Assembly: GCF_027579695.1 (NCBI RefSeq)
Contig: NC_083587.1
Span: 51,205,021 to 51,269,020, forward strand
DNA length: 64,000 nt
Direction of reading: 5' to 3'
Origin: Neoarius graeffei
Lineage: Eukaryota > Chordata > Actinopteri > Siluriformes > Ariidae
A program made the translations under genes and the position numbers. Positions 1-11,786 of the stretch are shown piece by piece. The notes beneath the pieces are model-generated. The model was not told where the DNA came from, did not search any database, and saw only the letters and a program-made list of their open reading frames with translations. Every line of letters begins with the position of its first letter. Position 1 is the stretch's first letter.

Positions 1-135
1 ATGTGTCAGCCCTGTGATGACCTGGCGACTTGTCCAGGGTGTACCCTGCCTTTCGCCCGTAGTCAGCTGGGATAGGCTCCAGCTTGCCTGCGACCCTGTA
101 GAACAGGATAAAGCGGCTACAGATAATGAGATGAG
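1..135 (+). repeat. tRNA-SINE, 3' part at window edge
   Basis: This is the last ~135 bp of the SINE described at 7728-8103, ending in the ATAATGAGATGAG tail. The left part lies outside the window, so 5' truncation cannot be told from a window cut. The reading frame across it is SINE sequence, not a gene. Confidence 0.9.
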
Positions 136-256
136 TTCCACCAAAATTTTTCAGTTTGTTAAGGGCCATTTTAGAACATTTGCAGGCCCTAAGCATCAAG
201 TTACCCAGGTGTCCCCATCCACATGGGTTGTATCTTTTTTTTTTTTTTATTCTAGC

Positions 257-670
257 CACATTCACTGGATATGAGCAATCACATGCTCTGATTGGCTACT
301 CTACTACTAGGCTATCAGCTCATATACCATGAGCAGAGAAAAACAAAACGGCAGAGCGTGTTGCTGAACCAACCGAGGATGAAATAAAAACTACTCAAAA
401 ACAAACCCCCCAAAAATACAAAAAAACAACAAAATATGGAATAAAAGTATTTGATGGTAAGAATGTTTGGGGTTTTTTGTTTGTTTGTTTGTTTTTTCAA
501 GAATTATTATTATTATTAATATAGCATTTTTCACAAATTGCTCCTGTCATTTCGCCGGTTTGTTTACATTCTAAGTGAAAATGATTTTGTTGGACGTTTT
601 GTATAAAGTTTTTATTTATTGAATTTGCAAAAAATAAAAATGTTCTGTTTCTCAAAATCCAGTGAATGTG
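257..670. repeat. Repeat bounded by 14-bp perfect inverted ends
   Basis: CACATTCACTGGAT at 257-270 is perfectly inverted at 657-670. The interior is AT-rich with no coding signal. It may be the left part of a longer transposon that includes the broken exon at 923-1038, because 671-800 holds further short inverted matches (GGAATAA..CAGTTATTCC). Family not identified. Confidence 0.45.
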
Positions 671-922
671 ATGGAATAAAACAGTTATTCCACTCAATCT
701 CGTCGTACACGGCTTATAGCAGATTCGGTGCTACGTGCCTCGTCGACTATCAGCTCATGTACAACTCAATTTCATGGAATAACTGTTGAATATGAAAGCG
801 AATCAACAGAATTTTTAATATACATTCGTATAAATATGCAGGTGATTATAGAAAATCACGCTCAATGATTGGTCGAGAAATCCGGACTATTTCTCGATAA
901 TCACCTTGAGTGACTTGGCAAA

Positions 923-1038
923 ATGGCGGCCAATCGCTTTGTCGCCGTAAGCGAGGAAGAATGAGAAATGATGAAAGAAAATGCCGTTCCTAAAAGCGCT
1001 AAAGATGCTACAAAGTTTGGTCTAAAACTAATTCAAAG
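923..1038 (+). pseudogene. Broken first exon of a Crypton/KIAA1958-like protein
   Basis: An ATG in a YY1-like context (AAAATGGCGGC) opens a frame beginning MAANRFVAVSEEE. It hits an in-frame TGA, then continues as EMMKENAVPKSAKDATKFG and ends at a good donor (CAAAG|GTAAGG). The pattern 'RF..V.EEE, K.A...T..GLK' resembles the N-terminal exon of the tyrosine-recombinase (Crypton-derived, KIAA1958-like) proteins common in fish; that is from memory, not a search. No downstream exon was found. The stop and isolation mark it as a dead transposon remnant. It could instead be the N-terminal exon of another DNA transposon class. Confidence 0.45.
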
Positions 1039-2365
1039 GTAAGGCAGAATTGTGATTCATTTGATCCATTTCAAAACAAAGTATGAGTCGGCGTAGATAA
1101 GTGACACAGGTCTGCGCCACACTATTATTACGTTTGCATGCCGCTTTTGAAGTTTGAAATAAATTATTTTTTGATATGATTTAAAAAAAAAATAATCACC
1201 TGTGTATTTATACTAAAACAATTACCCGCCTCAGGCTCAGTGAGTTATTATTCACGGATATTCACGTCACCTTTGGCGAATTATTGTTAATTGTTACATT
1301 GGATGAATCAAAAGGCTACTGTTGTAATAGCTAGCAGTATTGAGCTAGAAATTTTAACGCAAGAAAGCAGGTTGGTCCAGTTAATTGGCATTAAATTTTT
1401 TAGTGTTTTGGGTCTGATTCTCTGCTTCTGCTTTTTTTTTTTTTTTCTTTTTGTGTTTAACCACCCCAGGTACCTCACGTTTTTTTGATTTTCTGTCCTT
1501 ATATACCTAAATTTAGTTACGTAAATTGCCGTTTCTATTTGTTTCGCACCTTAAGGGGGCACCCTGTGACTTCCTGATACATGAACCTTTTCACATAGTA
1601 GCGTGTGCTCTTTTTGCATGTCTGGTGGCCCTGAGCGCCCGATTATAACGCTGAGAGCAAGAAAAGGAAACGGCACTGGGTTTGTCTGATGTTAGCTCGT
1701 GTCCATGGACAGGTTTCATGTTGAACTCAAACGTTCTCTGTTTACATTGACAGAAAGCCAGGGCACAGCTTCGAAGCACCTTTTAACAGGGATGAGAGTG
1801 GGTGGTCACCAAAAAAGCAGAAAACAAGATGGCGCCCGAAGCCGGGGGTCTGGGAGGGATACCCCCTCAGGAAAATTTTGAAAAATAAGGTCTTACAAAC
1901 CACTTTTCCTGCAATCTGAGCTGTAGTAGATAAAAAATCTGTTTTTTTTATATATTTACATGAAAATATGTTTCAAATCAATAGGAGTATTGTTTGAATT
2001 CAAAATAAAATCACATTCTACATTCAAGGGTATGGTTATAATTTATGATCAACAAAAATGACAAACTAAATTCACATTAAATGTAAGTTTTATTAATTAT
2101 CAAAATGTTCATATATTAAATAAAATTTCTTAGGGAGAAAAGGTCAGTCACCCTACCATGGCGTCACCGGTTCTCGTTAATCTAAGCTGCTTTTGACAGT
2201 TCTTGCATCAAATATGCATTTGAATGAAGTCTTTGTTGGTTAATTTTAGCGCTAATACATTTTTCTGAAATAAATGACATAAAAAACTCACCAGAAAAAA
2301 ACGTTTTCTAGCAAAAAAACAAACTTCTAAAGCCTTGCTCAAAATACATGTGGGAAATTCCGCGT
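1039..2365. other. No recognised feature
   Basis: AT-rich sequence with homopolymer runs (for example T-runs near 1434-1446). A GC-richer patch around 1800-1870 includes an AAGATGGCGCC motif of the kind seen at transposon promoters. No exon, RNA gene or bounded element could be supported. Confidence 0.5.
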
Positions 2366-3032
2366 CACGTGTTCTCGAGCTATATGACATCAGCTGAAAT
2401 GGGCACGGAATTCCGTATGGTGTCCCATGCAGAACATGCCAAAAAAACCCAACGGTATTGTCAACGGTATTCTGGCAGCTTTATAAACGCTGATGCCATC
2501 TTCTTTTACTCTTTGGTAAGCTCGGACCATGTCATCATGGTGCCAAGATCTTAACTGGGCAGGACGACTCGAGTTCAAGAGCTATGGAGATAGAAAAACC
2601 TCTAGTAAGGAAACATGTCACACCTTTATACACTGCAATTTTTCATGAAAATATCAATAAACATTTAACATGCATGTCCCAAAGAGGCACCGTAGCAGAA
2701 TATATCAAGTGCACTTCCGGTTTACTTTCAGTTCTATTTTTAGCAGGTGATCACGAATGACATTTTAGCCAGCGTCCGTGACAACAGGCCTCACTTGAAG
2801 GCTTTAATTTCAATTTATTTGTACCATGTAAAAAGAATTAAGCTCGAATCGGATTCAGAAGGCTTTTACTTATTTAGGTTAGTATATATTTACCTTTATA
2901 CGTAGCATTTTTGCGATTTTCGGCAAGAAAATAGCTCATCCACTGACGAAAACAAAAGGGCTTCCCTAATGTCAAAACGCGTCATAATCTCGCGGAAATT
3001 CCGAAAATAACGTGATAGCTCGAGAACACGTG
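2366..3032. repeat. Block with 18-bp perfect inverted repeat (CACGTG...)
   Basis: CACGTGTTCTCGAGCTAT at 2366-2383 is perfectly inverted at 3015-3032. A weaker second pair (CCGGTTCTCGT near 2168, ACGAGAACTGG near 3037) lies just outside, suggesting terminal or subterminal repeats of a ~0.9 kb DNA transposon from about 2150 to 3060. No coding signal inside. Confidence 0.5.
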
Positions 3033-3260
3033 ATGCACGAGAACTGGTGACTGGAGGATATGTCCTCATTAGTTGCATATGATTTCAAAGTCTTTTGAAA
3101 TATTTAAGTTTTCAAAACTGTCAGCATTAATTCAGATTTACTGACCATCATATACATGTTCAATGTATTAAATCAAATGAATGCTAAGTTTATGGGATAA
3201 TGTCTATGTACACTTTATACAATTATTTATAGTTCACAGTCACTTCTCATTTTCATTTAA

Positions 3261-3386
3261 TCATTTCGACGACTTCTTCAGCCTTTTGGCCAAAGACAAA
3301 AGCTTGTCAGTCCTCTCTCTGTTTTTTATACCAGCATCGATTTCACGTACCTTCGCTTCGTCTCGCTTGTCAATTGTATTCGGCAT
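3261..3386 (-). CDS. Small hypothetical ORF (41 aa), probably repeat-borne
   Basis: The frame starts MPNTIDKRDEAKVREIDAG and ends LAKRLKKSSK. It is strongly charged (K, R, E, D rich) and helix-prone, unlike chance translation of the AT-rich DNA around it. The first in-frame ATG after a GC-richer leader was chosen. Upstream, on this strand, lie two CCAAT boxes (inverted at 3502 and 3545). I do not recognise the family. It could be a first or last exon of a transposon protein. An ORF this short can occur by chance. Confidence 0.3.
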   Translation of the reverse strand: MPNTIDKRDEAKVREIDAGIKNRERTDKLLSLAKRLKKSSK

Positions 3387-3486
3387 TTTGAGTAAAAAAG
3401 CCGATACGAAAGAGAAACGTATTTTTGAAGCGCAGCGACGATGAACATGTGCAAGTTTCGATAAAATAGAACAGATGCGGGTACTT

Positions 3487-3553
3487 TTGTAAGAACTGTT
3501 ATGATTGGCTTTTGTTCTCTCCCACACTCTTGTAACAACTGTTATGATTGGCT
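3487..3553. repeat. 43-bp-period duplication with CCAAT boxes
   Basis: A 24-bp segment (TTGTAAGAACTGTTATGATT..., 3487-3510) is repeated with one change at 3530-3553. Each copy contains GATTGG, a CCAAT box on the minus strand, 110-170 bp upstream of the small minus-strand frame at 3261-3386. Confidence 0.6.
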
Positions 3554-3573
3554 ATTATGCTCTTGCCAGCGAT

Positions 3574-5097
3574 GTTTTGGCCAATTACATTGTAGATAAC
3601 ACGTATTCTACCGCGAGACTAAAGATGGCAAAAATGTAAACATGTAACATCGTCGTATGCTTGAGTATCACGAAGGAACATACCCCAACCCCCCTCAATG
3701 AAAAAAACATCTCAATGGATTTGGTATAATATCGATTTTCGCTCAGAAAAAGCGGAAATCCGCCGAAAAGCGGAAAACTCTCATCCCTGTTTAAGCAGGA
3801 AAACGTTGAAATAAGAGGACTGGTCAAAACATGACTAATGTGGGATGAGTGCAAGGAGGCAGGGCTTTCACGGGGCTGTTCAAAACACCTGTTTGAGTGA
3901 TAATACTAGCGTACTATGATGTTAAAATACAGAGTTCCTACGCAAAGCGCTTGAAGGTTGCAGCTGTCCAGATGTGTGTCCTGCTCTGGGCCTGTGTGGC
4001 ACTGCCAGAAGAGATGTCATTAGGGGTTAAGCTAAGCAGGCAACCTGAGCACAGTGCTGTCTCTGTGCATCAATCTGCCCTCTCTCCACAGAAAACCTTT
4101 CACACACACCTGTCCAGCTTCACCATTGTATTTATGGCTCCCTGTCTCGTCGGTGAGACCCAGGATACAGCAGCGGCGACACCGCGATCCATGCACGCTC
4201 GCACGTACTCATGTATGTGTAGATACACATTCACAGGAGACACAGAAATGTCAGAGAGGATAATGCTGTGTAAGCGCATAAACCATAAATTTACTTAGTG
4301 GTTAGCCTGGTGTGTGTGTGCATTGTATTTATAATGAGGATTCTTTTATGTGGTCTGATCCATTCATTTGGATTATATCCCCTCTGGGACTCTTTACCCC
4401 TATCTCTACAAGCCATTGCAACATTTTGATGTTGTTGCTGATCAAGTTTCAACTCCATTTCAGTTTCCGCATGCAGTTCATATAAAAAAGAACAATGAGG
4501 CATTAAATCAACATTAAATCGATAATGTAAAGAAAATGGTTCTGTATTTCTTTTTCACATGGCGCTGAAAGAATCGACCGAGGACTACGGAAGTATTTTT
4601 CTGTCAGACGTAATCATAAGTAAATGAAACCGAGAGATCGCAAGTCCACTGATCTGTAATTGTGTTTGTAAATATGCTACTGTGACTACTATTGAAGCTT
4701 CAGAAGTACAATCCTTGTGTTATGGCTCGAAATCCTTAGTTTCATCTTGTTCATGGTGTGATCAGACTAAACCCTCTTACTGTGGTGGTGGGGGGACAAA
4801 TCAGGAGCCTGGGCATCTCGGACAAGCAGATTTCATGTCCAAGCTAATTCATATTTGCCTGACAAATACTTTTAACAATCAGAAAAAGAGAAAAAAAATT
4901 CCTTTCCATTCTGTTTAAACATAATTCTCACTTCACAGTTGTGTGATGGACCTCCAAGCTGTAACTATAGCATGTGCTACTCATTCTGAATGTCATAGCC
5001 TGCTGCACTGCACACAGCTGTGGCACAACTGTATTTATTTGACTTAATTATGATGGATTAGTGGATATAAAGTCTACATACCCACCTCTGGTAAATG
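3574..5097. other. No recognised feature
   Basis: Unique-looking sequence. The longest frame (3897-4298) has no recognisable domain, biased composition or splice context and is not called. A G-run (GGTGGTGGGGGG) sits near 4783. Confidence 0.5.
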
Positions 5098-5108
5098 TAC
5101 ATGTTTTT

Positions 5109-5477
5109 CCATCCATTATCTCTAGCCGCTTTATCCTGTTCTACAGGGTCGCAGGCAAGCTGGAGCCTATCCCAGCTGACTACGGGCGAAAGGCGGGGTA
5201 CACCCTGGACAAGTCGCCAGGTCATCACAGGGCTGACACATAGACACAGACAACCATTCACACTCACATTCACACCTATGGTCAATTTAGAGTCACCAGT
5301 TAACCTAACCTGCATGTCTTTGGACTGTGGGGGAAACCGGAGCACCCGGAGGAAACCCACGCGGACACGGGGAGAACATGCAAACTCCGCACAGAAAGGC
5401 CCTCGCCGGCCGCTGGGCTCGAACCCAGAACCTTCTTGCTGTGAGGCGATAGTGCTAAGCACCATCATGCCGCCATT
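5109..5477 (-). repeat. Full-length tRNA-SINE, minus
   Basis: Complete SINE in reverse. It is flanked by an 11-bp target-site duplication TACATGTTTTT (5098-5108 and 5478-5488). The tail is ATCCATTATCTCTAGC, without the usual TCATC repeats. Confidence 0.92.
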
Positions 5478-5556
5478 TACATGTTTTTGATGATGTAAAA
5501 AAATGAAACCAATATAAATAATGGCAGGGATGGCACTAGGATTTTTCGTTCTTGCT

Positions 5557-5594
5557 CCAGGGACCCACATGACTCGCCAAATTGGGGTCCCTGG
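5557..5594. other. Hairpin, 10-bp stem
   Basis: CCAGGGACCC and GGGTCCCTGG pair across an 18-nt loop. The block 5530-5830 around it reads like a dispersed repeat, but I found no second copy in the window. Confidence 0.5.
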
Positions 5595-5913
5595 CATTTA
5601 AATATTTTATATATTTTTATATATAACAGTCAGAGGGATAATATATGTGTGTGTGTGAGTATGATGGGTTATTCTAGAACTCCGGGTACATTTCGCGGGG
5701 TACATTATTGGACAGTAATGCAAATTATGACAAACTTTCACCAATAACCATGCTTGATGTACATTTTAGACCCAATTTATCCATAAAACATTAACTAAAT
5801 GACTCCCGCACCTCCCCCCACATCGTCGGCTGTCTTCGACTCCTGATTCATACATTCAGCTTGAATAAACATGAAGTGATTCAGTCTGACAGTCTGTTTT
5901 TGGGGCTTATTCT

Positions 5914-6042
5914 CATCTCATCTCATTATCTCTAGCCGCTTTATCCTTCTACAGGGTCGCAGGCAAGCTGGAGCCTATCCCAGCTGACTACGGGCGAAAG
6001 GCGGGGTACACCCTGGACAAGTCGCCAGGTCATCACAGGGCT
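5914..6042 (-). repeat. 5'-truncated SINE with intact TSD
   Basis: Only the 3' ~129 bp of the SINE is present, yet both sides carry the 12-bp duplication GGGGCTTATTCT (5902-5913 and 6043-6054). The truncation therefore happened at insertion, as in aborted target-primed reverse transcription, and not by later deletion. Confidence 0.92.
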
Positions 6043-6327
6043 GGGGCTTATTCTATTAACTGTTATAAAATCAAGTGCATAGAAAGTCTATTTTTTGTAT
6101 TATGTGAACTTTCAGTCATAAAAATATATATTTTTTTATCCATCCCAATGTTCTAGTCAACTCTGTTATAAAACCGCATAAAATCCACAAAGACTTTTAA
6201 TAATACGCATGACACCTGCACCGAGAGATGTCGCGTCCTCTGGCGGGAAACTTCAGAGAGGCAATGAGGTACGTTGTATTTCTCTCATTAATTTGAACAA
6301 AATGTTGAGGATACACCAACATTTTTT

Positions 6328-6505
6328 AGGGCCACGTGGCCCTAAATCCATTACTTGTTCTATTTTTTTTTAAAGTAATAAAATTGGAAGTCTGTGATTC
6401 AAATTCAGTAGCTTTCGGTCCACTAAACAAAAATAATTGGGTATCAGGGAAAATTCTTTTTATGACCTACACTTGAAAAATCTGAAAGGCAGTCTACCTT
6501 TAAAT
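6328..6505 (+). repeat. Dispersed repeat starting with AGGGCCACGTGGCCCT
   Basis: About 180 bp that recurs at 36717-36894 with scattered changes. It starts with a perfect 16-bp palindrome containing an E-box (CACGTG), degraded in the other copy. It shares the segments GGTCCACTAAA and CTGAAAGGCAGTCTACC. The family is unknown. Confidence 0.75.
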
Positions 6506-6566
6506 CACTATTGTGTTGACAGTAACAACTACCAGAATTATATAATGTTGTTTCAAGCTGCATCAT

Positions 6567-6934
6567 CCATCCATTATCTGTAGCCGCTTATCCTGTCCTG
6601 CAGGGTCGCAGGCAAGCTGGAGCCTATCCCAGCTGACTACGGGCGAAAGGCGGGGTACACCCTGGACAAGTCGCCAGGTCATCGCAGGGCTGACACAGAG
6701 ACAAACAACCATTCACACTCACATTTCACACCTACGGTCAATTTAGAGTCACCAATTAGCCTAACCTGCATGTCTTACTGTGAGGGAAACCGAAGCACCT
6801 GGAAGAAACCCCCGCAGACATGGGGAGAACATGCAAACTCCACACAGAAAGGCCCTCGTCGACCGCTGGGCTCAAACCCAGAACCTTCTTGCTATGATAG
6901 TGACAGTGCTAATCACTACACTACCGTGCCGCCC
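6567..6934 (-). repeat. tRNA-SINE, minus, older copy
   Basis: More diverged copy (loses several CpGs, lacks part of the centre) flanked by the 11-bp duplication AGCTGCATCAT at 6556-6566 and 6935-6945. Confidence 0.9.
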
Positions 6935-6970
6935 AGCTGCATCATAAGGTTCATTGAAATGTGTATGGAA

Positions 6971-7706
6971 CATAGATTGTAAAAAATAATTGACAAAGTC
7001 TCTGTGATGTCACTCATAGGATTTTTGAAGAGCGGGTTTGAAGCTCAAATAAGGAGGCTACAGGCATCGCCATCTTGGCAGCGCCTGACTCTGCCTAATT
7101 CCCAGCTAGTCCATAAATTGAGAAAAGGGCGAGGATAGTGAAGCCTGGCCGCTGGAATAGTCTGGCTGGAACACGCCTACTAACCTCGAAGCAAACAAGC
7201 TGGCTATGCAAGCTAGCCAACAAGCTACTGGCTAATCAAAAAGAAGCTGCTCCATAAGACACAGATCATAACCTCAACAGCCAGTTTACCAAAAAAAAAA
7301 AATTGCCAGGCGTGTAACCGTTTGATAACACATTTGATCAAGCATGACCTGCGGTGAATTAGGCTTGAGTTCTGAGGTAATGCCAGCTAGTGGCTAACAA
7401 GATGACACAAACCCAGCTGTCACTCAAATCGACCCCGCCCATAATTATGCATAAATGTATGGCTTGATATGATTTAAACTGCTTAATTATATAAAATGCA
7501 CCCCCTGTACAGTTGTCATGAAGGGGGAAACTAGCTATTGAGACCGAATCCGTTTTTTGTACCAGGCTGTAAACAATTGTTTTCGCTGTAAAGTTGAACA
7601 TTTTAACATGGGAGTCTGTGGGAATTGACTGTCTTTTGGAGCCAGCCTCAAGTGGCCATTCGAGGAATTGCAAATTTTAGCACTTCCGCATTGACTTCAC
7701 TTTTTA
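6971..7706 (+). repeat. Dispersed repeat R, copy 1
   Basis: About 735 bp sharing its whole length with 34290-35360. It starts CATAGA.TGTAAAAA.TAAT, runs through GGAGCCAGCCTCAAGTGGCC and ends TTCACTTTT.AG. No terminal inverted repeat and no coding capacity seen. Whether it is a non-autonomous DNA element or a retroelement remnant is open. It lies immediately 5' of a SINE. Confidence 0.75.
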
Positions 7707-7727
7707 GCACCAAAGGTTGCTGCTTGG

Positions 7728-8103
7728 GGGCGGCACGGTGGTGTAGTGGTTAGCGCTGTCGCCTCACAGCAAGAAGGTCCGGGTTCGAGCCCCGTGGCCG
7801 GCGAGGGCCTTTCTGTGCGGAGTTTGCATGTTCTCCCCGTGTCCGCGTGGGTTTCCTCCGGGTGCTCCGGTTTCCCCCACAGTCCAAAGACATGCAGGTT
7901 AGGTTAACTGGTGACTCTAAATTGACCGTAGGTGTGAATGTGAGTGTGAGTGGTTGTCTGTGTCTATGTGTCAGCCCTGTGATGACCTGGCGACTTGTCC
8001 AGGGTGTACCCCGCCTTTCGCCCGTAGTCAGCTGGGATAGGCTCCAGCTTGACTGCGACCCTGTAGAACAGGATAAAGCGGCTAGAGATAATGAGATGAG
8101 ATG
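7728..8103 (+). repeat. Full-length tRNA-SINE (reference copy)
   Basis: About 375 bp. The head is tRNA-like, with a pol III A box (TGGTGTAGTGG, 7739-7749) and B box (GGTTCGAGCCC, 7782-7792) about 32 bp apart. A central domain follows, then a 3' region (CCAGCTGACTACGGGCG..., GGGTCGCAGGCAAGCTGG on the other strand) resembling the 3' end of fish L2-clade LINEs of the Maui type, from memory. It ends in ATAATGAGATGAGATG repeats. The 14-bp duplication AGGTTGCTGCTTGG (7714-7727, 8104-8117) marks retrotransposition. Mobilisation in trans by an L2-type LINE is inferred from the shared 3' end. Confidence 0.93.
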
Positions 8104-8117
8104 AGGTTGCTGCTTGG

Positions 8118-9117
8118 TATGGAAACAGTTCCTGCTCTAGCTACTGATTATCTTGAGTTGTCTTCAAAAAATGTTGCCAAGCCTATGCAGTAGGATGGCA
8201 GACACCGCAAATAATCCAATGCCAACTTCTACGCAACTTGGAGTGGCCCTTCGGAGCTCAAACAGAGCGGGATGTAATTGGCTACAAAAAACATTACCAG
8301 TTAAATGTTTATTTGCTGAAGGGCACCGTTAAGGGCAATTGAGTCGCAATGTTGCTGAATTACATTCATCATTTTAACGCCTCCCCGTGCAGCAGAGATT
8401 CATGGTTTAGTCCATGGGGGAGAATGCAAACAGTTTACTTTCCTGACTTTGGCTCTGCATCCAGGCTTGGATTTACTGCCGCCTCATCCCATGGAGGAAT
8501 ACGTAGCACTGGATTTATTTTCCTGGATGTATAATTAATGCAGATGGTCCTTTTTCTTTCTCACGCATACACACACATACAGTTGGGAGCCTCCTCCAAT
8601 CTATACATTCCATTATAAATGCCAGTGCTACAGTAATCCCGGTGTTGCTCCTCTTGGCTGCACCGTGTGTGAGACTGCGATTGATTGCGAGGATCTTAAG
8701 TGTAAGAGTAAGCAGTTTCAGAGGCGCCTTTCTGCCAGCATATCGATTCATTCCCACACAGGGGAAACCTCGCAGTGCTGTTCTCTATAACTGATGATGT
8801 TTCTCTTCATTTGGACCGTGACATTATGGAAATAAAAGAGACGAAAAACTGGTGCAGGATTTCATTTTCTTTCAGGCTTCATTTTGTTAAGAGTTGCTTT
8901 TCAAGCCATTGTGGCCATCCGTTCATGCATATTCACAGCCAATGGGATTGAGCCAGCACGCATATTCACAGTGAAGTTTGTGTGAAATTATCACACATTA
9001 GATGGACTAAACAAACTGTTCATTTCGTCTGGGCGTTTTCATTAGTGAGATGGAACATTCACCACAGAGAAACTTGGAGACAAACAGGAACGCCGACTAG
9101 ATTTCAGTGGATTTCCG
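8118..9117. other. No recognised feature
   Basis: Unique-looking sequence between two SINEs. Frames on both strands are short and featureless. Confidence 0.5.
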
Positions 9118-9132
9118 TAAACCAAAATATCT

Positions 9133-9503
9133 CATCTCATTATCTGTAGCCGCTTTATCCTGTTCTACAGGGTCGCAGGCGAGCTGGAGCCTATCCCAGC
9201 TGACTACGGGCGAAAGGCGGGGTACACCCTGGACAAGTCGCCAGGTCATCACAGGGCTGACACATAGACACAGACAACCATTCACACTCACATTCACACC
9301 TACGGTCAATTTAGAGTCACCAGTTAACCTAACCTGCATGTCTTTGGACTGTGGGGGAAACCGGAGCACCCGGAGGAAACCCACGCGGACACGGGGAGAA
9401 CATGCAAACTCCGCACAGAAAGGCCCTCGCCGGCCACGGGGCTCGAACCCGGACCTTCTTGCTGTGAGGCGACAGCGCTAACCACTACACCACCGTGCCG
9501 CCC
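9133..9503 (-). repeat. Full-length tRNA-SINE, minus
   Basis: Near-consensus copy with the 15-bp duplication TAAACCAAAATATCT at 9118-9132 and 9504-9518. Confidence 0.94.
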
Positions 9504-9695
9504 TAAACCAAAATATCTAAGCAATAAAACACAACAAGGAGTGCTGTATCAGAAAAGTGAACCATGACAGTGTGATGATACTGCCTGTCATGAAACGGAG
9601 ATGCCGTTTCCACAGAAATTTAAGAATGAAAGTTCTCTTCATGAGTGTTATGAATTTTTTTTTGAAGGTGTTTCAGATACTATAGTGAAGGCTAA

Positions 9696-10895
9696 GGGCC
9701 CTGTCCCACAACACAGATGACTAACTCTGACTATCCCTCTACCTGAATTTAGCTCCAGTCTGGAGCAGTCACACCACAACTATAATCCCGACTATAATAT
9801 CGCTTGGTCCTGCCACTCAGGGAAATAAACATATGCAACTTAGGAATAGTCATGGAAGTCTTTTCCAAGTAGTAGCACGTTATTCCGGGTCATACTGTAC
9901 AGCTTGGACTTCAAAACAACCCATGCACACACTTCGGTGGTTGATAAAATACAGATAGGTCACGGACTACGGAAATATAATAAAGGATAGAAAATACGGA
10001 GTGGTTACGGATTTTAATACGGCTGCATCACGGATGCTAATAATTTATGGATTGGTCATGGATATTTCAGTATGTTACGCATTGGTTACGGATTTCATAC
10101 GGATAAAAAAAAAAATCCATCTATGCATTATACGTAACCACTTTATCCTGTGCAGGGTTGCAGGTAAGCTGGAGCCTATCCCAGCTGACTATGGGTGAGA
10201 GGTGGGGTACACCCTGGACAAGTTGCCAGGTCATCGCAGGGCTGACACAGAGACAAACGATCATTCACATTCACACCTACGGTCAATTTAGAGCCACCAG
10301 TTAACACCTAACCTGCATGTCTTTGGACTGTGGGGGAAACCGGAGCACCCGGAGGAAACCCATGCAGGCACGGAGAGAACATGCAAACTCCGCACAGAAA
10401 GGCCCTCGTCAGCCGCTGGGCTCGAACCCAGAACCTTCTTGCTGTGACGCAACAGTGCTAACCACTACACCACCGTGCCACTGCGTAAAAGAAATTAAGA
10501 AGTCTAAAACAATGAAATATTTGGACTGCCGAAGTTCATAATTAAAATATCTTACCTGCATTTATATGTTTATAAGATCCGTGCTTTTTATTAGATTTTT
10601 TGTTTTTTGTGAATCCGTATTCCGTGACTTCAGGATGCAACAAGGATGTACAAAGATACCCAGGAAAAACAGAATGTGCTCAGACAATGTCACATGGTAA
10701 ACAGTGACCTGATTGGTCAGATGTTTTATCAGATCAGGTCCAGGCCTGGAAAAACCACTCCAGAAGCAAATCTCACTAATACGGATAAACCCAGGCCTGG
10801 GCTGTAGGTATCGTTATCAGTTTGGTGTGACCATCAATGACACAAACTGCAGGGGACTGATTTATTTATAGTTATCGGTATTGTGGGACCGGGCC
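9696..10895. mobile_element. Non-autonomous DNA transposon, copy A
   Basis: Ends GGGCCCTGTCCCACAACAC and (reverse) GGCCCGGTCCCACAATAC form imperfect ~18-bp TIRs. The interior is repeated in inverse orientation at 23025-26410. Flanks are CTAA and TTAA, so a TTAA-type duplication is possible but not proven. No transposase. The interior is rich in GGTTACGGATTT/CACGGA-type short motifs. It is interrupted by a SINE at 10116-10484. Confidence 0.75.
10116..10484 (-). repeat. Older tRNA-SINE inside transposon copy A
   Basis: A diverged SINE in an A-rich target; the flanks share TAAAA. Copy B of the host transposon (around 23870) gives the empty site, confirming the insertion. Confidence 0.85.
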
Positions 10896-11786
10896 TTAAC
10901 ACTTGAGTAACATGACTATATCATGTCTCACCTTGCCATCTTTAGCACCTACAGTGGTGCTTGAAAGTTTGTGAACCCTTTAGAATTTTCTATATTTCTG
11001 CATAAATATGACCTAAAACATCATCAGATTTTCACACAAGTCCTAAAAGTAGATAAAGAGAACCCAGTTAAACAAATGAGACAAAAATATTATACTTGGT
11101 CATTTATTTGTTGAGGAAAATGATCCAATATTACATATCTGTGAGTGGCAAAAGTATGTGAACCTTTGCTTTCAGTATCTGGTGTGACCCCGTTGTGCAG
11201 CAATAACTGCAACTAAATGTTTGCGGTAACTGTTGATCAGTCCTGCACACCGGCTTGGAGGAATTTTAGCCCATTCTTCCGTACAGAACAGCTTCAACTT
11301 TGGGATGTTGGTGGGTTTCCTCACATGAACTGCTCGCTTCAGGTCCTTCCACAACATTTCGATTGGATTAAGGTCAGGACTTTGACTTGGCCATTCCAAA
11401 ACATTAACTTTATTCTTCTTTAACCATTCTTTGGTAGAACGACTTGTGCGCTTAGGGTCGTCGTCTTGCTGCATGACCCACCTTCTCTTGAGATTCAGTT
11501 CATGGACAGATGTCCTGACATTTTCCTTTAGAATTCACTGGTATAATTCAGAATTCATTGTTCCATCAATGATGGCAAGCCGTCCTGGCCCAGATGCAGC
11601 AAAACAGGCCCAAACCATGATACTACCACCACCATGTTTCACAGATGGGATAAGGTTCTTATGCTGGAATGCAGTGTTTTTCTTTCTCCAAACATAATGC
11701 TTCTCATTTAAACTAAAAAGTTCTATTTTGGTCTCATCTGTCCACAAAACATTTTTCCAATAGCCTTCTGGCTTGTCCACGTGATC

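Noticed and set aside
3897..4298. 133-aa plus-strand frame
   Set aside because: No domain, no splice context, low-complexity-free but featureless; expected by chance at this length.
7739..7792. Functional tRNA gene from A and B boxes
   Set aside because: The cloverleaf cannot be closed and the region is the SINE head, repeated more than 20 times.
7847..8104. 85-95 aa frames (MGFLRVLRFPPQSKDMQVRL type) recurring at many places on both strands
   Set aside because: They are translations of the SINE, identical in position within each copy, without codon conservation beyond the DNA.
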